Shown piece after piece: positions 33,626 through 42,272 of a stretch of DNA of 64,000 bases (the stretch's first letter is position 1; each line of letters starts with the position of its first letter). A program made the position numbers and the translations under genes. Below the pieces are notes generated by a model, which saw only the letters and a program-made list of their open reading frames with translations, was not told where the DNA came from and searched no databases. Source of the stretch: Paracoccus acridae (GTDB lineage: Bacteria; Pseudomonadota; Alphaproteobacteria; Rhodobacterales; Rhodobacteraceae). The stretch is from the NCBI RefSeq assembly GCF_014642735.1, contig NZ_BMIV01000004.1:244969-308968 (forward strand). The letters are read 5' to 3'.

Positions 33626-34446
33626 GCTGCGCGCAGACGATCATGGATTACGGCCTGCGGTCGCTTGGCTTTGGCGAACGGCTGCTGCCGCGCAGCGACT
33701 TCACGCTGTGCCAGCAATTCACCCTGATCGGATCCGGGCTGATCTGGAACCTGTATTTCGCCTTCTTTGCGCTGCTGTTCGGGTTCTTCCTGGCGACTGG
33801 CCTTGCCCTTGCCAAGACCAGCACGAACCCCTGGCTGCGCAAGCCCGCCGAGGGCTTCATCTTCCTGTTCCGGGGCAGCCCGCTGTTCATCCAGTTCTTC
33901 CTGGCCTACGAGGCCCTTGTGATGCTGCCCCGCGCGGGGGTCGAGATCTTCGGCTTCACCGTGGCGACAAGCTGGCTGACCAAGGCCTGGGCGGGCGCGC
34001 TGATCGTGCTGACGCTGAACACCGCCGCCTATTCCGCGCAGATCTTCCACGGCGCGCTGATGTCGGTCCCCAAGGGCGACATCGAGGCTGCCGAAGCCTA
34101 TGGCATGACCGGCTGGACCAAGTTCCGCCGCGTGCTGTGGCCGACGATGCTGCGGCTGGCCTGGCCGTCTTATACGAACGAGGCGATCTTCCTGTTCCAC
34201 GCGACCACGCTGGTCTTCTTTTCGGGCTTTCCGGCCTTTCAGCAGCGGGGCGACAGCCTGTATTATGCCAGCTATTTCGCGGGGCAGACCTTCAACCCCT
34301 TCATCGCCTATCCGATCGTCGCGCTTTATTTCATCGTCTCGACCCTGGCGCTGATCGGCCTGTTCGGTATCGTGAACCGGCGCCTGAACCGCCACCTGCC
34401 CGGCGCGGCGCGGCGCATCCGTTATCGTCCGCAAGTGATCCGGTAA
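33622..34446 (+). CDS. polar amino acid ABC transporter permease (HisM-like)
   Basis: Second permease, 274 residues, with EAA motif EAAEAYGMTGWTKFRRVLWP and FIFLFRGSPLFIQFFLAYEA. The GTG at 33622 overlaps the previous stop and is taken as the start; an ATG at 33643 (MDYGLRSLGF) is a possible alternative that would remove seven residues. It pairs with the HisQ-like protein to form the channel. Confidence 0.9.
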   Translation: MSCAQTIMDYGLRSLGFGERLLPRSDFTLCQQFTLIGSGLIWNLYFAFFALLFGFFLATGLALAKTSTNPWLRKPAEGFIFLFRGSPLFIQFFLAYEALVMLPRAGVEIFGFTVATSWLTKAWAGALIVLTLNTAAYSAQIFHGALMSVPKGDIEAAEAYGMTGWTKFRRVLWPTMLRLAWPSYTNEAIFLFHATTLVFFSGFPAFQQRGDSLYYASYFAGQTFNPFIAYPIVALYFIVSTLALIGLFGIVNRRLNRHLPGAARRIRYRPQVIR

Positions 34447-34449
34447 GTC

Positions 34450-35781
34450 ATGGACTGGTTGAAAGAACATCCCGAAGTCAAGACCATCCGCGTGGCTGCC
34501 GCCGACCTGAACGGGGTCGCGCGCGGCAAGCGCATCCCCGCCCGCTATGCCAGCAAGATCCTCGAGGAAGGGACCAAGTTCCCTTATTCCGTCCTCAACC
34601 TGGATATCTGGGGCGAGGATGTCGAGGACAGCCCCCTGGTCTTCGAGATAGGCGATCCCGACGGGCTGCTGCTGCCCACCGAACGCGGCTTCCTGCCGAT
34701 GCCCTGGCTGGACGCACCGACCGCGTTGCTGCCGATCTGGATGTTCCACCCCGACGGCCGCCCCTATGAAGGCGATCCCCGACAGGCCTTGGCGCGGGTG
34801 GTTGAACGATACCAGGCCGCCGGCCTGACGCCCGTTGTGGCGACCGAACTGGAATTCTTCCTGATCGACGATTCCGGCCGCCAGTTGCGCGTGCCGCCCA
34901 GTCCCCGATCCGGCAAGCGCCGCACCGGCGGCGAGGTTCTCAGCCTCAAGGCGCTTGACGCCTTCGACCAGTTCTTCACCACGCTGTACGACGCCTGCGA
35001 GGCGATGGACATTCCCGCCGATACCGCGATTTCCGAAGCGGGGCCGGGCCAGTTCGAGATCAACCTGATGCACCAGGCCGATCCGTTGAAGGCCGCGGAC
35101 GACACCTGGCTGTTCAAGATGCTGGTCAAGGGCATCGCGCGCCAATACGGTTTCGCCGGCAGCTTCATGGCCAAGCCCTATGAGGCGTTTTCAGGGAACG
35201 GGATGCACATGCACTTCTCGATCCTCGACAAGGACGGCCGCAACATCTTCGATAATGGCGGAGAAGACGGCACGGCCGAACTGCGCCATGCCGTGGCCGG
35301 ATGCTTGCGCGCGATGCCGGGTTCCACGCTGCTGTTCGCGCCGCATGAAAACAGCTATGATCGGCTGGTGCCCAATGCCCATGCGCCGACCGGCATCGGC
35401 TGGGCTTATGAAAACCGCACGGCGGCGATCCGCATCCCGTCATCGGGTCCGAAGGCGCGGCGCATCGAACATCGGGTGGCGGGCGGCGATGTGAACCCAT
35501 ACCTGACCGTCGCGGCGATCCTGGGGGCAGCGTTGAACGGTTTGCTGGAAAAGCTTGAGGCGCCCGAACCCTTCAAGGGGAATGCCTATGACCAGCACCT
35601 GGATCAGCTTCCCGCCACTTGGGCCGAAGCGATAGACGCCTTCCACACCTGTCCCGAAATGCGGCGGATCTTCCCGGCCCATCTGATCGACAATTTCGTC
35701 ATGACCAAGCGGCAGGAACTGCACTACATGTCGGAACTGTCGGACGAGGAAACGGTGGAACTGTATCTGGACACCGTTTGA
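34450..35781 (+). CDS. glutamine synthetase family protein, PuuA-like gamma-glutamyl ligase
   Basis: A 443-residue GS-fold ligase, shorter than GlnA. Active-site blocks: VVATELEFFLID, EAGPGQFEINLMHQADPLKA, FSGNGMHMHFSILDKDG (ATP/His site), NAHAPTGIGWAYENRTAAIRI and EHRVAGGDVNPYLTVAAILG. The sequence lacks the adenylylation loop of GlnA and fits the PuuA/GlnT group that gamma-glutamylates amines. It follows the ABC transporter permease by three bases, so an imported amine or basic amino acid is the likely substrate. The pattern parallels the bacterial Puu pathway, but puuBCD are not nearby. Confidence 0.88.
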   Translation: MDWLKEHPEVKTIRVAAADLNGVARGKRIPARYASKILEEGTKFPYSVLNLDIWGEDVEDSPLVFEIGDPDGLLLPTERGFLPMPWLDAPTALLPIWMFHPDGRPYEGDPRQALARVVERYQAAGLTPVVATELEFFLIDDSGRQLRVPPSPRSGKRRTGGEVLSLKALDAFDQFFTTLYDACEAMDIPADTAISEAGPGQFEINLMHQADPLKAADDTWLFKMLVKGIARQYGFAGSFMAKPYEAFSGNGMHMHFSILDKDGRNIFDNGGEDGTAELRHAVAGCLRAMPGSTLLFAPHENSYDRLVPNAHAPTGIGWAYENRTAAIRIPSSGPKARRIEHRVAGGDVNPYLTVAAILGAALNGLLEKLEAPEPFKGNAYDQHLDQLPATWAEAIDAFHTCPEMRRIFPAHLIDNFVMTKRQELHYMSELSDEETVELYLDTV

Positions 35782-36091
35782 GGTGTGCCGGCTGGCATAA
35801 AACTTCCTTTCGGCCGGATCCGCTTCCTTTTTGACAACCATAAAACTTCCACCGCCTAGGCTATTCAATCAGTTTCCAGAGAAAAGTCAGAGGGTTGCCG
35901 TCATTGGCGCTTGATTCGAGTTGTCGGCCTCGCAGTTCCTGTTCTTCCGGCGCCCCGGCTTGACGGCTGCTCTGGCGACTTGCATGACTTCCTGACAGAC
36001 CCGGGTCCTTCCTGAAATCCAGCATCCGCGCCGCATGATCTGGCGGGAGGCTCGTCCGCCATGCGGCGGAGCGATCAGTCGAGGAACCCCG
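35782..36091. other. boundary of the accessory region; direct 12-bp repeat
   Basis: About 310 bases without a gene between the amino acid operon and the AAA ATPase. Sequence shows a 12-base direct repeat CATAAAACTTCC at 35796-35807 and 35839-35850, with TTGACA at 35831-35836 before the second copy. This is where the ordered core ends and orphan and broken genes begin. Nothing else recognisable. Confidence 0.45.
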
Positions 36092-37198
36092 ATGACACGC
36101 TTTCCGATCATGAAGGCCACGTTTCCCGATCCTTCGCTCAATCCGCGACAGATCAGCTCTCACTTGGCCAGGCACCTGAAGTGGTTGCGCGCCCGACATG
36201 CGGGTGTCGATCTGTCGAAAGAGGTGAAAGAGGAGCGGCACTGGCCGATCGAAGGTGAGGAGAGCGAGAGGATTAGGCTGTCCCTAGACGACATGAAGCG
36301 CGTGGATCGACATGCGGTGCGCCTGCATGACGGGGTCCTGCGCAGAACGGGCCTGAGCCACTTGAATCGGGAGGATCGCCAGAACCTCTCGTCCTTGAAG
36401 AACGGTGTCGCCCTGGCTCGCATCTCCAGTCTGGATCATGCCGACGAACTGGCCGCACGCCTACACGGCGAGATGCCTTGGATGGCGCCTGCTACCGAGC
36501 ACGCTTGGCATGCCATGCGTCGATCGGTGCGCGAAGGTTGGGCGGGCTTCCGCATGCCGCCAGTGATCCTCGACGGACCGCCGGGCATCGGGAAGACCTA
36601 TTGGGTGCGTCGATTAGGAGCGCTGATCGGCACCGCTAAGGTGGACGTGGATGCGACGGGCGAGAACGCCTCTTTCGGTGTCGTCGGCTGTCAGCGTGGC
36701 TGGTCGAGTGCCCGGCCGGGGAGGGTCCTAGAGTGCATCATGGCTAAACTGACCGGGAACCCTATCGTCATGATCGACGAGCTGGAAAAGGCGGGCAGCG
36801 CCAAGTCTGGACGAAACCAATCCTTCAGCCTCGCGGAGGCGCTGCTGCCTCTGCTGGAGTCCAGCACCGCTGCCGAATGGAGTTGCCCCTATTATCGTGT
36901 GCGCTTTGACATGTCTTATGTGAGTTGGATCCTGCTCACCAACAGCCTGTCCCCGCTGCCGCCGCCACTGCTCAGCCGCTGCACGATCCTCCGTCTCCGG
37001 GAAATCGGCTTGCCGGACCTGATCACCTTCGCCCAGCGCGAAGGTCAAGGGCGCGGCCTCTCGGCCGCGTCCGTATGGTCTGTCACCGAGGCACTGTCCA
37101 GGGCCGCACCCGCTGCCCCCACTCGTCCGAGCCTGCGCACTGTCCTGCGGATGCTTGATCGTGCGGCGGAATTGGAGAACAGGCCGATCATCACGTGA
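36092..37198 (+). CDS. orphan AAA-family ATPase (Lon/RarA-like P-loop core)
   Basis: A 368-residue AAA ATPase not tied to a known operon. After about 150 residues of basic, helix-rich N-terminal sequence, the ATPase core starts with Walker A GPPGIGKT (residues 162-169) and Walker B IVMIDELEKAG (Asp229-Glu230), then WILLTNSLSP (sensor 1) and PPPLLSRCTIL (arginine finger region). The YWVRRLGALIG stretch after Walker A and DELEKAG resemble the Lon/ClpX-type AAA cores, but no protease domain follows. The ATG at 36092 has gagga upstream; the frame is open from 36035. Function unknown, possibly island-borne. Confidence 0.8.
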   Translation: MTRFPIMKATFPDPSLNPRQISSHLARHLKWLRARHAGVDLSKEVKEERHWPIEGEESERIRLSLDDMKRVDRHAVRLHDGVLRRTGLSHLNREDRQNLSSLKNGVALARISSLDHADELAARLHGEMPWMAPATEHAWHAMRRSVREGWAGFRMPPVILDGPPGIGKTYWVRRLGALIGTAKVDVDATGENASFGVVGCQRGWSSARPGRVLECIMAKLTGNPIVMIDELEKAGSAKSGRNQSFSLAEALLPLLESSTAAEWSCPYYRVRFDMSYVSWILLTNSLSPLPPPLLSRCTILRLREIGLPDLITFAQREGQGRGLSAASVWSVTEALSRAAPAAPTRPSLRTVLRMLDRAAELENRPIIT

Positions 37199-37373
37199 CC
37201 AGTGGCCACCAATGCCAAAGGTTCCGTGTTCCTCAGTAGGCCAGGTGACGGGTTAGCTCTATGTGCGACCTTGCAATCTCCATGCGAGCAGTCCGAACAT
37301 AAGATAACGTCGCGCCTGTCTTGTCTGCCGGTCAAGTTTGCCGCAACCTTCCTTCCAGCCCTAGGAGCTCAAC

Positions 37374-37574
37374 ATGCGCGTGTCATTCTTTGATCCCAAG
37401 GAGCGTGCCCGCCAGAAGGCAGATTCCCGCGCCGCCGACGACGAGGACCTGCGCGCCGGACATATCACCCGCAAGGAGCTCAACATCCGCAATGGCGGAT
37501 ATGGGCTGATGAAAGGGTCAAAGCTTGTCCTTTCAGTCAAGAGAACGCCTGCCACCGGAAAGGACACCGAATAG
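37374..37574 (+). CDS. small basic/acidic hypothetical protein, 66 residues
   Basis: A short ORF with a good aggag site six bases upstream of the ATG. The product is highly charged (FFDPKERARQKADSRAADDE; then HITRKELNIRNGGYGLMKGS) with no membrane segment or signal. The ITRKEL-NxRNGGY stretch looks structured. It follows the AAA ATPase by 175 bases and may belong with it. I do not recognise the family; the distance from a homologous core gene is unclear. Confidence 0.55.
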   Translation: MRVSFFDPKERARQKADSRAADDEDLRAGHITRKELNIRNGGYGLMKGSKLVLSVKRTPATGKDTE

Positions 37575-38069
37575 CGCCTCGGCAGCCAGCCCGCGATGAA
37601 TAGTTGCAGACGCTCGTGTGTCCACCTGCTCACGATCTTCAAAGGCTGATGAATTGGCGACCACATGTTGACGGACGAACTGCCGCCCAGGAATGGAATG
37701 TTGTGTCGTATCGCACACTTATTCATCATGAAGTTAGGTGTCGCTTGCGCTGTAAAGGGCGGAAAGCTGTCTGAAGGCGGTTCGGCGCTGCAAACGCAGC
37801 GAAAGCGGAAGAGCGGACCGTGATACGACGCTCGACGAGGTGGCGCCGTGCTAATCATGGGGGGCGGAAAAGCTGCCTGCGCCCGCATCGCATCTTGCCG
37901 ATCACCTTTTTGCCAGTCGCTTTTACCAAAAGCGTCGGGTGAACAGCTTCAGCTTCGCCGTCTTCATGTGTCCGCTAGGCCAAGTGTGCAAAGCATTTTC
38001 CAAGCTCAGATAGTAGTTGCCCTTTGGCTGTTTCGCAGACTACCTTTCGCGCAGGGGCTTTGTTTAGAA
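37575..38069. other. gene-free stretch upstream of the ABC-3C remnant
   Basis: About 500 bases, visibly less GC-rich than the core. The nuclease reading frame stays open upstream to 37848, but that part lacks the family sequence. No other supported gene, IS end or RNA was seen. Confidence 0.4.
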
Positions 38070-38834
38070 ATGCTTAATTTAAACGACCTTACACCCATAG
38101 ACCCCGAAAAGGTCGTGCATTCGCCGTCTGCGGGGCACGTCTACGCGGGCCTCCCAATCCCAAAAGTTTCGAGGGTGCAATTATTCTCCTCCGATGAGTG
38201 GGAGAGGTTTATCGAGGAGTGGGCAACCTCATTTAAGCAGGAATACCCGATGGTCCGGCGTTTCGCTGGCGCAGGGGACATGGGAATCGACGTAGCGTGT
38301 TTCACGCAGGCCGTCGGCTTCGCAGCACCTTGGGAAAACTTCCAATGCAAGCGCTACGACAACCCCCTTCGACCGTCTGACATCCATGTCGAGATCGGCA
38401 AGTTGATATACTATACGTGGCGCAAGGAATACTCGGTGCCACGCAAGTATTACTTTGCCGCAAGCCGCGATGTCGGCACCACTGCTGGGAAACTCCTTCT
38501 GGATCCAGGCAAGCTCAAAGAGAGCGTCAGACAGAACTGGGAGAAGCAATGCTGCGCCGAGATAACTTCGAAGGCTAAAGTGCCGCTTACCGGCGAGCTT
38601 CTTGAGTATTTTGAAAAATTCGACTTTTCTATCTTCGGCTCGATGAGCCTGTTGGAGCTGATCGCAAGACACGAGACGACAACCTACCATGCGGTTCGCT
38701 TTGGCGGAGGTCTCCCGCCGCGCCCGATCTGTGATCCGCCACCAAATGAGATCGCCACTCATGAGGCGCGCTACGTCCGGCAACTCTTGGACGCCTACGG
38801 GGAGTCTGCGGGCGGGGATCAACGACGACCGTGA
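38070..38834 (+). pseudogene. ABC-three-component (ABC-3C) system effector, N-terminal nuclease domain only (3'-truncated)
   Basis: The first ~245 residues match the N-terminal restriction-endonuclease-like part of ABC-3C proteins, which are predicted nucleases of a conflict system with a middle component and an ABC ATPase. Nuclease residues: GAGDMGIDVACF (Asp74) and ENFQCKRYDNPL (Gln92-x-Lys94), a Mrr-like D-QxK pattern. Downstream FDFSIFGSMSLLELIARHET and YHAVRFGGGLPPRPICDPPP also match. After QLLDAYGE the sequence switches to unrelated codons (SAGGDQRRP) and stops, so the C-terminal ABC-3C domain is lost. Start taken at ATG 38070; the Shine-Dalgarno site is poor. The partner genes are absent. 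GC is lower than in the flanking core. Confidence 0.75.
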
Positions 38835-39288
38835 CATGCTGCAAGAGATGCGCATGGCTCTGACCTTGCACCGTCCATCAGGACATCAATCACCCGCACC
38901 AACGGCGGCACAGGTTCTACAAATGGCCACCCGTCACGGGGCCGCCACGACGCCGTTCCGCGAGCGGATTGGTGGGCTTGCGAAAGGACAGGCGGCGGAT
39001 CTTGTTGTGCTCGATTGGGATCGGGTGACTTATCCATGGCAGGATCCACGAAACGGCTTTGCCGACGTGCTTGTGCGGCGTGCCAAAGCAGAGGCCGTCG
39101 CTCAGGTCATGGTTGCAGGGCGCACAGTCTATGCCGATGGAGCCTTCGTGAACGTCGACCGCAAGGCTGAACTGGATCGTCTGAAAAAGTGGCAGAGTCG
39201 GCCACGGACAGCCCTAGACGAAGAAATGGCAGAGCTGGCGGAAGCGGCAATCGATGTGGTCCACGATTATTATAAGAGCTGGCGGTAG
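38809..39288 (+). pseudogene. amidohydrolase family gene, 3' remnant
   Basis: Frame 38809-39288 encodes the last ~155 residues of an amidohydrolase (TrzN/cytosine-deaminase-like group): GINDDRDMLQEMRMALTLH, then LQMATRHGAATTPFRERIGG, LAKGQAADLVVLDWDRVTYP and AQVMVAGRTVYADGAFVNVD. The 5' part with the metal-binding HxH and catalytic residues is missing. The remnant begins within a few bases of where the ABC-3C homology ends, in a different frame, so a deletion or illegitimate recombination fused the two. No ATG with a site for it. Confidence 0.75.
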
Positions 39289-39526
39289 GTAGGTCGAACT
39301 GCGACTGGTCTCTGTCATCTACCTTCAGGGGCTGTGAGTGCCTCCCGCCAAGCTCACTTCATGCAAGTGTCCGCCGTGAGGTGGGTCGTAACACCGCTTG
39401 ACCTCGACAGTGATTTCAAGACCCATCCGAAGAGGTAGCACAGACAATCCGGTTGAATCTCTGTCCCCGTGCGACGTATCGCCGTGCGTGCCGGGCTTTG
39501 GGCCCGGACCCTTCAAGAGAATGACC
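39289..39526. other. leader of the antiporter gene
   Basis: About 240 bases. Near its end is a perfect six-bp stem CCGGGC / GCCCGG (39491-39507) close to the start of the antiporter. No gene or promoter assigned with confidence. Confidence 0.35.
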
Positions 39527-40981
39527 ATGACTGATCTGCCCATGAGCTTTCCTTCCGACGGAGAGTTCCTTCGCAAGCGCGTGCTCCCCGTGTTTGGCCT
39601 GTCTGCAGCGATCTACGGAGGCTCGCTCGCGGCGGGCCTACACATCAACGCCGTCGTCCTGTCGATCGCTGTGATGATGACGCTCTGCCTGCTGCGGCTG
39701 CCCGTTGCCATCGCCCTGGTCTCGGCGGCCGTGCTGGGCGGCTTGCAAGCAGGCCTGTCGATGACCGAGACGATCACTGCGCTGAACGAGAACCTGCTCA
39801 TCGGCTCGCAAGTCGGCATGACCTACATCATGATCGGCGCCTTCGCCGTAGCGCTGGCGCGCAGCGGCCTGCTGGAACTGCTGGCCGCGAAGATCTCGGG
39901 ACGGCTGGGGACGGGTGAGGCCGCCACTGGCAAGAGCATCAAGTGGACCTTGCTGCTGATCCTCTGCGCCGCCTCTGTCATGTCGCAGAACCTCATCCCT
40001 GTTCATATCGCCTTCATCCCGGTGCTGATCCCGCCGCTCCTGGGCATCATGAACCGGCTTCGCATGGACCGCAGGGCCGTCGCCTGCGTGCTGGCCTGCG
40101 CGATCAGTTCCAGCTACCTGCTTTTGCCGACAGGCTTCGGGGCAATCTTCCTGAACGACATCCTTCTGACCAACTTGAACAATGTTGGCGCAGACCTTGG
40201 CCTGATTGTTACAGCCGATATGGCGCCTAAGGCAATGTTTCTGCCGGTGATGGGGATCCTGGCCGGGATGTTCGTCGCCGTCTTCATCACCTACCGCAAG
40301 CCGCGCGACTATCACACGATCGAGAATGAGGCACCGGCTGCCGCCAAGGTCCCTGTCACCCTTGACCTCACGCAGCTGCTGGCAACGATCGCTGCGCTGC
40401 TGGTGGCTTTGGTGTGCCAGATCAAGTTCGACTCGCTCCTGATCGGGGCCATGGTCGGCTTCGTTATCCTCAGCTTTGCGGGCATCTTCCGCTGGCGGGA
40501 CCAGGACGACGTCTTTACCGAAGGCCTGCGGATGATGGCGCAAGTGGCGGTAATCATCACTATTGCTTCGGGTTTCGCGGGCGTGCTTTCCGCCACCGGA
40601 GAAGTTCAGCCGCTGGTCGCTGCATCGGCAGCGTTCATCGGCGAGAACAAGGCTCTTGGCGCGGCGATCATGTTGCTTGTTGGCCTGTTCATCACGATCG
40701 GCTTCGGCGACTCTTTCGCCTCCGTCCCGATCCTCGCGCCCGTCTATGTGCCCCTGGCCCTCGCGCTTGGCTTCTCGCCGCTGGCGACAGTCGCCCTTCT
40801 CGGTGCAGCGGCGGCTCTGGGCGATGCAGGATCGCCCGCGTCCACCATCACGCTGGGCGCAACGGCAGGCCTGAACGCGGATGGCCAGCACGACCACATC
40901 AAGGACAGCGTGATCCCGACCTTCATCCATGCGAACTTCGGCATGGTGCTGTTTGCTTGGGCGGCGGCGCTGATGCTTTGA
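39527..40981 (+). CDS. Na+/H+ antiporter or organic-anion transporter of the NhaC/YuiF type
   Basis: A 484-residue inner-membrane transporter with roughly ten to twelve hydrophobic segments. Characteristic stretches: VALARSGLLELLAAKISGRL, AASVMSQNLIPVHIAFIPVL, PPLLGIMNRLRMDRRAVACV, TGFGAIFLNDILLTNLNNVG and GDSFASVPILAPVYVPLALA with ALGDAGSPASTITLGATAGL. The IPVHIAFIPVLIPPLL motif is typical of the YuiF (putative histidine transporter)/NhaC group. ATG 39527 is chosen since agaga is at proper spacing; 39521 is an alternative two residues longer, and an open frame to 39398 lacks support. Substrate not certain. Confidence 0.8.
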   Translation: MTDLPMSFPSDGEFLRKRVLPVFGLSAAIYGGSLAAGLHINAVVLSIAVMMTLCLLRLPVAIALVSAAVLGGLQAGLSMTETITALNENLLIGSQVGMTYIMIGAFAVALARSGLLELLAAKISGRLGTGEAATGKSIKWTLLLILCAASVMSQNLIPVHIAFIPVLIPPLLGIMNRLRMDRRAVACVLACAISSSYLLLPTGFGAIFLNDILLTNLNNVGADLGLIVTADMAPKAMFLPVMGILAGMFVAVFITYRKPRDYHTIENEAPAAAKVPVTLDLTQLLATIAALLVALVCQIKFDSLLIGAMVGFVILSFAGIFRWRDQDDVFTEGLRMMAQVAVIITIASGFAGVLSATGEVQPLVAASAAFIGENKALGAAIMLLVGLFITIGFGDSFASVPILAPVYVPLALALGFSPLATVALLGAAAALGDAGSPASTITLGATAGLNADGQHDHIKDSVIPTFIHANFGMVLFAWAAALML

Positions 40982-41276
40982 TGATCAGCCCCAACCAAGC
41001 TGTTGTTTGACTGGAACATAGATGGCGGATCAACATTCGCGGCGACAACGCTGAAGCTTGGCGTCGCGCATGTGGTTCATGGCTGGCCAGATTTCCTTCG
41101 AGGTCGCTCCAATCCCCGGAGAGTGATGTCTGGCCAGCCATCTTCTGCGGAATGCAGCAGTGTGGTCTCCAGCACCCATGGCTTCTCCGCCCTAGCATTA
41201 CAGTTGCACATTTCTTCGTAAGTGTGCCTGCCTTGCTAGGGCTTGATGGGCTTCGCCACATCGACCATGCAATGAT
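40982..41276. other. inter-gene junction with long inverted repeat
   Basis: About 295 bases between the antiporter and the truncated TelA. It contains a perfect 13-base inverted repeat ATGGCTGGCCAGA (41079-41091) / TCTGGCCAGCCAT (41129-41141) with a 37-base loop. No gene recognised. The left edge of the TelA truncation must lie at the right end of this stretch. Confidence 0.45.
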
Positions 41277-42152
41277 ATGAGCCGGTTCGAACTGACGTTG
41301 GGCCAGCCGATTGACCTGAGCACCAAGCAGGGCTTCCTGTCCAAGATGATGGGCAAGGCTACTCCGATTGCCCGGTTCAAGGCGAAGTTCGACAAGATCC
41401 AGACCCAGATCGACGAGATCACAACCAACCTAGAACGCCACCAGCTGACGCTGCTGAAGGACATCAAGGCACTTGACAGGCTTTATGCCGAGATCCTGTC
41501 CTTCTATGACCAGCTGGCAATCTACATCGCCGCGGGGGAGGCCAAGATCGCCGAGATCGAGGCCGTGGCCATTCCCGAGAAGCAACGGGAAATGGAAATT
41601 GCGAACGAGAGTGACAAGCTCCTTGCTGCAAGCGAGCTGCGTGATCTGCAGTCGGTTCGCGACGACCTAGAGCGGCGTGTCCACGACATGAAGCTGACCC
41701 GGCAGGTCACCATGGAGTCGCTGCCTTCGATCCGCCTGGTCCAGGAAAACGACAAGTCGCTGGTGGCGAAGATTACCTCGACGCTGACGAACACCGTGCC
41801 GCTGTGGGAGAACCAGCCGGCCCAGGCGATTACCATCCAGCGCGCAGCCAATACCGCCCGCGATGTGAAGGCCGCCTCGGTTCTCACCAATGATCTGCTG
41901 ACGGCCAATGCTGCGAACCTGCGTCAGGCCAATACGGTCATCCGCACCGAGATGGAGCGGGGGATCTTCGATGTGGAAGCGATCCGCAAGGCCAACGAGG
42001 AGCTGATCGGCACGATCGAAGACAGCCTGCGCATTGCCGACGAAGGCAAGGCCAAGCGGGCCGCCGCCGAGCAGGAACTGGTGCGTATGGAGTCTGATCT
42101 GCGCACCGCGCTGATCTCGGCGAAGGCTCCGGCGCGCGCTGCCGCCGAATGA
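41277..42152 (+). CDS. telA: toxic anion resistance protein TelA, N-terminally truncated
   Basis: The TelA/KlaA family protects against tellurite and other toxic anions or colicins by an unclear mechanism. From residue 25 on the 291-residue product aligns with family proteins: GKATPIARFKAKFDKIQTQI, YDQLAIYIAAGEAKIAEIEA, VHDMKLTRQVTMESLPSIRL, QENDKSLVAKITSTLTNTVP and NLRQANTVIRTEMERGIFDV. Full-length members are about 370-400 residues, so the first ~80-100 are missing. Upstream of M1 the frame has a stop at 41244 and no ribosome-binding site. It is probably a 5'-truncated gene whose helical C-terminal part could still be translated. Confidence 0.75.
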   Translation: MSRFELTLGQPIDLSTKQGFLSKMMGKATPIARFKAKFDKIQTQIDEITTNLERHQLTLLKDIKALDRLYAEILSFYDQLAIYIAAGEAKIAEIEAVAIPEKQREMEIANESDKLLAASELRDLQSVRDDLERRVHDMKLTRQVTMESLPSIRLVQENDKSLVAKITSTLTNTVPLWENQPAQAITIQRAANTARDVKAASVLTNDLLTANAANLRQANTVIRTEMERGIFDVEAIRKANEELIGTIEDSLRIADEGKAKRAAAEQELVRMESDLRTALISAKAPARAAAE

Positions 42153-42272
42153 TCGGGGCGGCCCTGCATAGTCGGGCCATCCCACCCGCCCCTCCTGCCG
42201 ACCGATCTCAGCTTGCCCAGACGTGGATTGGAGTTTGCGGCAGCTTCTATGCAGACCCCTGGAAAGTTTCGA

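Noticed and set aside
37848..38069. N-terminal extension of the ABC-3C protein (74 residues)
   Set aside because: The sequence is not like the family, lacks a site, and homology starts near residue 1 at 38070.
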